Shown piece after piece: positions 6,429-10,440 of a stretch of 10,440 nucleotides of DNA. The stretch spans positions 1 through 10,440 of the forward strand of contig CAJTZL010000075.1 of assembly GCA_910583695.1 (NCBI GenBank), given 5' to 3'. This stretch comes from an uncultured Oscillibacter sp. (GTDB lineage: Bacteria > Bacillota > Clostridia > Oscillospirales > Oscillospiraceae). The notes under the pieces are model-generated. The model did no database searches, was not told where the DNA came from, and saw only the letters and a program-made list of their open reading frames with translations. A program made the position numbers and the translations under genes. Position 1 is the first letter of the stretch. Each line of letters opens with the position of its first letter.

Positions 6429-7415
6429 TTAAGATTCCTTCCGTAAGTTATGCGGCTGAGAATTTCCAAAAGGATTGGATTCGCACATGTCGGCGTTAAT
6501 GAGCAGCAAGGCTCTGAAGGTGCTGACAATATTTTCGGGCAGCTCATTGCCGCCGGTAGGAACATGGAAATTGGATTCAGCAGGGTCCTCTCTAAAATCT
6601 ATTTCGCTGAATTCGCGAATCAGCTGCTCTGCCAGAGGGGATGCGCGTCCCGCATTTAATCTCAAATGCTCCATAAGGGCAAAAGAAATTTGCGTTTTCA
6701 AAGACAGACAAATGGGCCGCCCGATGTAGAGGTCGTGCAATAAGTCTCCAAAATCCTCAAGATTATCTGCGCCTTCGAAATCTGCAGAATTGCGACGGTT
6801 AAAAGTTTCATACTTCGATGGAGAAAAAGCAAGTCTGGCCGTAGGATTTCTGCCGTGCAGCGGAAATTTTGCACGGATAGCTGAAGAGGAAAAGTCAAGA
6901 ACGCCGGCAGTCATGGAAGCCATGTCAATGTGGTTATTTGTACCTTCATAAAAGAGGCCGTATTGGCACACGGATGAATAGCTTGTATTTTGAATCAGTG
7001 AGTTGCAGCGTCCTTTCCACAATCCGGTCACATGCCTGAAAAGAGGCCGGTTCCGAAGCAGCTCATATTGGACAAGATTGGCGGAGAAACTTCTGTAGCT
7101 GCTTGAAAGCTGTCCGCCGCTTCTTGACACTTTATTTTGCATGACCAGAAGCCGGCCTTGACGCTTTTCCGCGGAAAAGACAATTATCAGAAGATCGCCC
7201 AGCTCGCATATGGGCCGTCTGGAGAACCAATTTTCGCTTTCAACGTATTCGACCAGATGCCGGCTCCCGTGAATCTCCGCTGCTTTATAGCCGGGTATGA
7301 ACATAAAGGCGCGGATTAAGCAGCGAAATAAATCAACCTCTTTTAGCGGGCCCGACGTCAGCGTTCCGCTTACTTGTGCCTGAAAATTCTTGTGAAGCTC
7401 CTTGCCGAAGGTCAT
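6429..7415 (-). CDS. Hypothetical protein, candidate PD-(D/E)XK nuclease-like, low-GC orphan
   Basis: I do not recognise this 328-residue protein as a named family. It is soluble, with no signal peptide or convincing membrane helix. Residues 71-95 read ELGDLLIIVF, a short polar gap, then GRLLVMQNKVS: a strand-turn-strand with D74 and Q93-x-K95, the layout of PD-(D/E)XK nucleases of the Q-x-K type. It continues with FSANLVQYELLRNRPLFRH (110-128), which resembles the QxxL..(W/R)P.F stretch that follows a LLxQAK motif in uncharacterised proteins I recall. Function is therefore inference: DNA cleavage, perhaps defence. The start ATG has GAGGTGG five to eleven bases upstream. Composition is clearly lower in GC than its neighbours (for example 43% in 6661-6720 against 80% in 8761-8820), indicating recent transfer. 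It lies 61 bp downstream of the pyruvyl transferase fusion, same strand, without a visible terminator between; its own promoter was not found. Confidence 0.75.
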   Translation of the reverse strand: MTFGKELHKNFQAQVSGTLTSGPLKEVDLFRCLIRAFMFIPGYKAAEIHGSRHLVEYVESENWFSRRPICELGDLLIIVFSAEKRQGRLLVMQNKVSRSGGQLSSSYRSFSANLVQYELLRNRPLFRHVTGLWKGRCNSLIQNTSYSSVCQYGLFYEGTNNHIDMASMTAGVLDFSSSAIRAKFPLHGRNPTARLAFSPSKYETFNRRNSADFEGADNLEDFGDLLHDLYIGRPICLSLKTQISFALMEHLRLNAGRASPLAEQLIREFSEIDFREDPAESNFHVPTGGNELPENIVSTFRALLLINADMCESNPFGNSQPHNLRKES

Positions 7416-7476
7416 GTTCCCACCTCGCCTTTCGATTCCTGCAAATTTATTCTTTAGAGACTGTCTGTATAGGCCC

Positions 7477-9780
7477 TCAGCCCCGTTTCAGCACTTTTTT
7501 CACCCTCGCCTTCATCTCCGGCGACAGGGCCTTTCCCACCGCCCGGACGGGCAGGGGGGGCAGGGCGCAGAACTTCCGGACCACCTGATCGAAGGGCTCC
7601 AGGGCATAGGCGGCGAAGAAGGCCGCCCGGTCCGGGGGCTGGGTGATGGGAGAGGCCAGCCGGGGATTCCCGGCGATGGCCCGCTCCACCGGGAAGGGCC
7701 GGCGGACCAGATGGAGCTGGTCGAAAATGTGGCTGCCATGGGGGGTGTTCACCAGCAGGAGACTGACGCCCTTTTGCTGCTGTTCCGGCAGCTCGTCGGG
7801 TCGGAGGCCCCAGAGGTCCCCCAGGGTGAAGTCCCCCACCCGGTTCAAACAGGCGTAGGGACAGCGGTGGCAGCAGGGCCGCAGGAACAGCGCCCGGCCG
7901 AAGGCCCGGCCGTACTCCGTCTCAAAGAGGGGGTGGGTGTCCACGGTGCCGTCGTCGTAGACGGCGGTGAAGTGGCTGTTCTGCCAGCCCTCCACCTTGT
8001 TGCGGAAGCGCACGGTCTGGAGCTCCCTGCCTCGCTTCTTCTCAATGTGGCGGGCCATGTCCTCCCACACGCCGGGAGAGGGCACGCCGTGGCACACCAG
8101 ATCGCAGGTGGTGAGATTCTCCGGGCGGGTTCCCAGATATCGATACAGCCCGTCCACCTGACAGGGGGTGCCGGAGAAGAGGACCTGCCGGGTCTCCAGG
8201 CACTTCCGGACCTCCCGGAAGACGCCCTCCAGGTCGCTCTGGACGTACTTGGCCCCCCGGAGCCGCCAGAGGTCCTCCTTTCGGAAGCAGGCGGTGTGCC
8301 GCAGGTGCTGTTTCCCGTCCAGGGCCGCGCCGAAGACCACGCCCCCGCCCTCCAGCACATAGTCCGCCAGGGCGGAGAAGGCCCCGCCGGAGGTGGAGTC
8401 CCGCCGGACGTCCGCCTCCCGGTTCCAGGCGGCAAAGGCGGCGGGCAGGGGCTGCTTCTCCCGCTGGCGGAGCATGGGGCAGGTCCTGGTGCAGACGCCG
8501 CAGCGGATGCACTTCTCCGGGTCCACCGCCGGGAAGGCGAAGCCCTCCTTGTCCCGGACCAGGGCGATGGCGTCCCTGGGACAGGCGGCGGCGCAGGCGG
8601 AGCAGCCGGTGCAGTGGGTCCGGTCTGCCAGGAGAGGGACGTCTCCCCGGGACTGGGGAGCGTCCCCGGCGTGCTCCCAGGGCTCGTTTGCCAGGGCGGC
8701 CTTCAAATAGGCCATGGCCCCTGCCCGGGCGGCGCGCAGCCGCTCCTCCGCGGCGGGCCAGCCGGGGGGGTCGAGCAGTCCGGCGGCGTCCCCCTTGCCC
8801 ACCACCCGGTCCGTCAGGCCCAGGCGGCTGAGAAGGCTGAAGGTCCGGGAGCGCTCCGGCTCCTGGAGCTCCGCCGGGGCCACGGCGGTGAAGAAGGGCC
8901 GCTGGAACTGGACGGAGAACACAGTCCCGTGGAAGGAGTTCGTGCAGACGCAGGCGGCGTGGCGGAAGAGGCTCAAAAACTCCGCCGGGCCCGCGTCAAA
9001 AATCAGCTTCGCCTTGGGGTGGAGCTTCCGCCGGGTGCCGCAGAGCTGGATCACCGGCAGTCCGGTTTCCTCTGCCAGACGGCGGAGATAGGGCTCCAGG
9101 GCCCCGGAGCGGGAGATACAGTAGCAGAGGATATACTCCCCCCGGACCACCCGCTCCGCCGCCAGGGCGGACCACTCCGCCGCCGTCAGCAGCAGCGTGG
9201 GGTCCAGCACCACCTCCGCCTCCCGGCCCGCGGCCTCCCGGACAATGTCCCGGCCGGAGGCCTCCCGGACGGAGAGGTGGGAGAAGCCCGCCAGATACCC
9301 TTTCAGCTCTCCCTCCATGCCCTCGGGGAGGCGGCTCACGCCGAAGGAGGGGGCGTAGGAAATTTTCCGCAAAGGGGAGAAGGTCCCGAAGAACACGGGG
9401 TCAAAGCGTCCGTCGGGGAAGATGGTGGGGTTCCAGATCTGGTCGCTGCCGGAGATCAGGAGGTCGTAGGGCAGGGCGGCCCGTTCCAGTGCCTCCCGGC
9501 TCTCGTAGCGGCGGGAGGTGAGGCTCAGGTGGGCCTTGGAAAAGGACTCAAACCGCTGCCAGCGGCGCTTCAGGGCGGGGTAGTGGAGGGTGTTGTAGGC
9601 GTCGTTGGCGGCCCGTCCGGGGCTGGTGGGAGGCTTGAGGATGCGGATATCCTGGTTGACGAAGTAATCGATGGTTTCGCACTCCCAGCCCAGGGAGGCC
9701 AGGGCCCGCTGGGTGGCGACGGCCTGGAGGATGGCCCCATAGTGGTGCAGGTGGTAGAAGGTGACAAGTCCGGCTTTCAA
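7477..9780 (-). CDS. Polysaccharide pyruvyl transferase domain fused to ferredoxin and FrhB-like domains
   Basis: A 767-residue fusion. Residues 1-360 are a polysaccharide pyruvyl transferase domain (KAGLVTFYHLHHYGAILQA at the N-terminus, ISGSDQIWNP at 109-118, TNSFHGTVFS at 280-289); members move pyruvate from phosphoenolpyruvate to sugars. Residues 386-437 are a 2x[4Fe-4S] ferredoxin with C390/C393/C396/C400 and C424/C427/C430/C434. Residues 445-740 match FrhB/FdhB-type proteins: TSGGAFSAL (463-471), FSGTPCQVDGLYRYLG (535-550), CDLVCHG, RPCCHRCPYAC (634-644) and GDFTLGDLWG (649-658). The start is TTG at 9780, since AAGGAAG lies seven bases upstream and the domain begins there; an in-frame ATG at 9861 would overlap the deaminase gene and adds residues of no family. 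In many Firmicutes and Bacteroidetes these are neighbouring separate genes in polysaccharide clusters. The role of the flavin/iron-sulphur half, and the acceptor, are unknown. Confidence 0.88.
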   Translation of the reverse strand: MKAGLVTFYHLHHYGAILQAVATQRALASLGWECETIDYFVNQDIRILKPPTSPGRAANDAYNTLHYPALKRRWQRFESFSKAHLSLTSRRYESREALERAALPYDLLISGSDQIWNPTIFPDGRFDPVFFGTFSPLRKISYAPSFGVSRLPEGMEGELKGYLAGFSHLSVREASGRDIVREAAGREAEVVLDPTLLLTAAEWSALAAERVVRGEYILCYCISRSGALEPYLRRLAEETGLPVIQLCGTRRKLHPKAKLIFDAGPAEFLSLFRHAACVCTNSFHGTVFSVQFQRPFFTAVAPAELQEPERSRTFSLLSRLGLTDRVVGKGDAAGLLDPPGWPAAEERLRAARAGAMAYLKAALANEPWEHAGDAPQSRGDVPLLADRTHCTGCSACAAACPRDAIALVRDKEGFAFPAVDPEKCIRCGVCTRTCPMLRQREKQPLPAAFAAWNREADVRRDSTSGGAFSALADYVLEGGGVVFGAALDGKQHLRHTACFRKEDLWRLRGAKYVQSDLEGVFREVRKCLETRQVLFSGTPCQVDGLYRYLGTRPENLTTCDLVCHGVPSPGVWEDMARHIEKKRGRELQTVRFRNKVEGWQNSHFTAVYDDGTVDTHPLFETEYGRAFGRALFLRPCCHRCPYACLNRVGDFTLGDLWGLRPDELPEQQQKGVSLLLVNTPHGSHIFDQLHLVRRPFPVERAIAGNPRLASPITQPPDRAAFFAAYALEPFDQVVRKFCALPPLPVRAVGKALSPEMKARVKKVLKRG

Positions 9781-9805
9781 GCAAATACTTCCTTTCCGTG
9801 TTTCC

Positions 9806-10282
9806 TCAAAGGGAAACGGCGTCGTCCTCGGCGATCCAGTCTGACACGGAAATGACGTCAAATTCCGTCTCCGTCCGGCGGATGACCACCCGTTCCAGCC
9901 CGGCGTTGATCACCATGCGGCGGCACATGGAGCAGGAGGTGGCGTCCCCCAGCAGCTCCCCGGTCTGTGCGTCCCTCCCCACGAGATAGAGGGTGCCGCC
10001 CACCATGTCCCGCCGGGCGGCGGAGATGATGGCATTGGCCTCGGCGTGGATGCTGCGGCAGAGCTCATAGCGCTCCCCCCGGGGCACCTGAAGGACCTCC
10101 CGGGAGCAGTAGCCCATGTCGACGCAGTTGGCCCGCCCCCGAGGCGCGCCATTGTAGCCGGTGGAGATGATTTCGTCATTGGTGACAATGATGGCCCCAT
10201 AGACCCGGCGCAGACAGGTAGCCCGCTCCAGAACGGTCTGGGCGATGTCCAGGTAATAGTTTTCCTTGCTGATGCGTTTCAC
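9806..10282 (-). CDS. dCMP/cytidine deaminase-family protein (ComEB-like)
   Basis: A 158-residue zinc-dependent deaminase, probably converting dCMP to dUMP to supply dTMP synthesis in the cytoplasm. Family signs: CLRRVYGAIIVTNDEIISTGYNGAPRG near the N-terminus given in pieces as C23, GAIIV and GYNGAP; the catalytic HAEANAI with H79 and E81; and the second zinc motif C117-S-M-C120. Cysteines 53, 59 and 75, between the first and second motifs, fit the extra zinc site of dCMP deaminases. The usual proline before the CxxC is serine here. The start is GTG at 10282, giving the normal family length; AAGGGGG lies upstream. The open frame continues to an ATG at 10399, but that would add 39 residues unlike the family and would swallow the promoter. 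The stop is 25 bp before the TTG of the pyruvyl transferase fusion, suggesting one operon. Confidence 0.88.
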   Translation of the reverse strand: MKRISKENYYLDIAQTVLERATCLRRVYGAIIVTNDEIISTGYNGAPRGRANCVDMGYCSREVLQVPRGERYELCRSIHAEANAIISAARRDMVGGTLYLVGRDAQTGELLGDATSCSMCRRMVINAGLERVVIRRTETEFDVISVSDWIAEDDAVSL

Positions 10283-10307
10283 AGGCAGTCCCCCCTTTTG
10301 ATGACCC

Positions 10308-10336
10308 ATTTTACCATGGGGAGATTGAATTTGCAA
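10308..10336 (-). promoter_or_regulatory. Promoter of the deaminase-led operon
   Basis: On the minus strand TTGCAA (10331-10336) and TAAAAT (10308-10313) are exactly 17 bases apart, close to sigma-A consensus. The predicted transcript begins about 20 bases before the GTG start at 10282, which supports that start over the longer upstream open frame. The operon would carry the deaminase, the pyruvyl transferase fusion and possibly the low-GC gene. Confidence 0.75.
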
Positions 10337-10370
10337 GGCTTGTACGTGCCCTGACGGGCGGGGGAGATTA

Positions 10371-10440
10371 CAGCCATGAAGATGGCTGGTTCTTTGCACC
10401 CCCCATTTGTCTCCGGCCCAAGAGCCGCCGCTTGGCGGCG
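10371..10440. other. Two small hairpins upstream of the deaminase operon
   Basis: CAGCCAT (10371-10377), loop GAAG, ATGGCTG (10382-10388) is a perfect 7-bp stem followed by GTTCTTT on the plus strand. GCCGCC (10424-10429), loop GCTT, GGCGGC (10434-10439) is cut by the window edge and may be longer. Either could be a terminator for a gene outside the window. Neither overlaps the deaminase promoter, and no coding sequence is seen here. Confidence 0.4.

Noticed and set aside
6340..7476. Flanking direct repeats or insertion-sequence ends around the low-GC gene
   Set aside because: I compared both borders by eye and found only short loose matches, no target-site duplication, terminal inverted repeat, integrase or tRNA.
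7402..9855. 817-codon open frame antisense to the pyruvyl transferase fusion
   Set aside because: Same composition artefact; it has no recognisable domain, whereas the minus-strand frame has clear transferase, ferredoxin and FrhB motifs.
10283..10399. Longer start for the deaminase at 10399
   Set aside because: It would include the promoter at 10308-10336 and add residues foreign to the family; the GTG at 10282 gives normal length.

Overview
The window looks like chromosomal DNA of a high-GC Clostridia species, most likely an Oscillospiraceae-type gut bacterium (Oscillibacter/Flavonifractor-like; inferred, not proven). The reasons are GC-rich coding sequence with strong G/C preference at third codon positions, Gram-positive-type AGGAGG-like ribosome binding sites, an SLH-anchored surface protein with Clostridia-style repeats, and a release factor 2 that is read without the usual frameshift.

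Layout, left to right. (1) 1-496, minus strand: N-terminal half of peptide chain release factor 2 (prfB), running off the left edge, with a near-consensus sigma-A promoter at 535-563. (2) 564-974: divergent intergenic region holding two GC-rich hairpins of identical geometry and, nearer the next gene, an 11-bp direct repeat resembling an OmpR/PhoB-family operator. (3) 975-5135, plus strand: a 1386-residue secreted S-layer/SLH protein with signal peptide, Cys-rich zinc-ribbon-like repeats, an InlB-B/Flg_new-like domain, eight tandem repeats of about 107-137 residues and three C-terminal SLH domains, closed by a strong terminator. (4) 5271-6305, plus: a membrane-anchored C39-like (papain-fold) cysteine peptidase with its own promoter and terminator. 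(5) 6429-7415, minus: an orphan gene of clearly lower GC encoding a candidate PD-(D/E)XK-type nuclease-like protein. (6) 7477-9780, minus: a fusion of a polysaccharide pyruvyl transferase domain to a 2x[4Fe-4S] ferredoxin plus FrhB-like module, starting at TTG. (7) 9806-10282, minus: a dCMP/cytidine deaminase-family protein starting at GTG, with a good promoter at 10308-10336.

Genes 7, 6 and possibly 5 form one leftward transcription unit (gaps of 25 and 61 bp, no terminator seen between them). Genes 3 and 4 are separate rightward units. The plus and minus units converge near 6305-6429. The surface-related genes (SLH protein, membrane-anchored peptidase, pyruvyl transferase fusion) suggest a cell-envelope theme: SLH domains of many Firmicutes bind pyruvylated wall polymers, but nothing here shows that this fusion makes that polymer. 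The strongest candidates for something undescribed are the AT-richer nuclease-like orphan and the pyruvyl transferase-ferredoxin-FrhB fusion lying outside any visible polysaccharide cluster.
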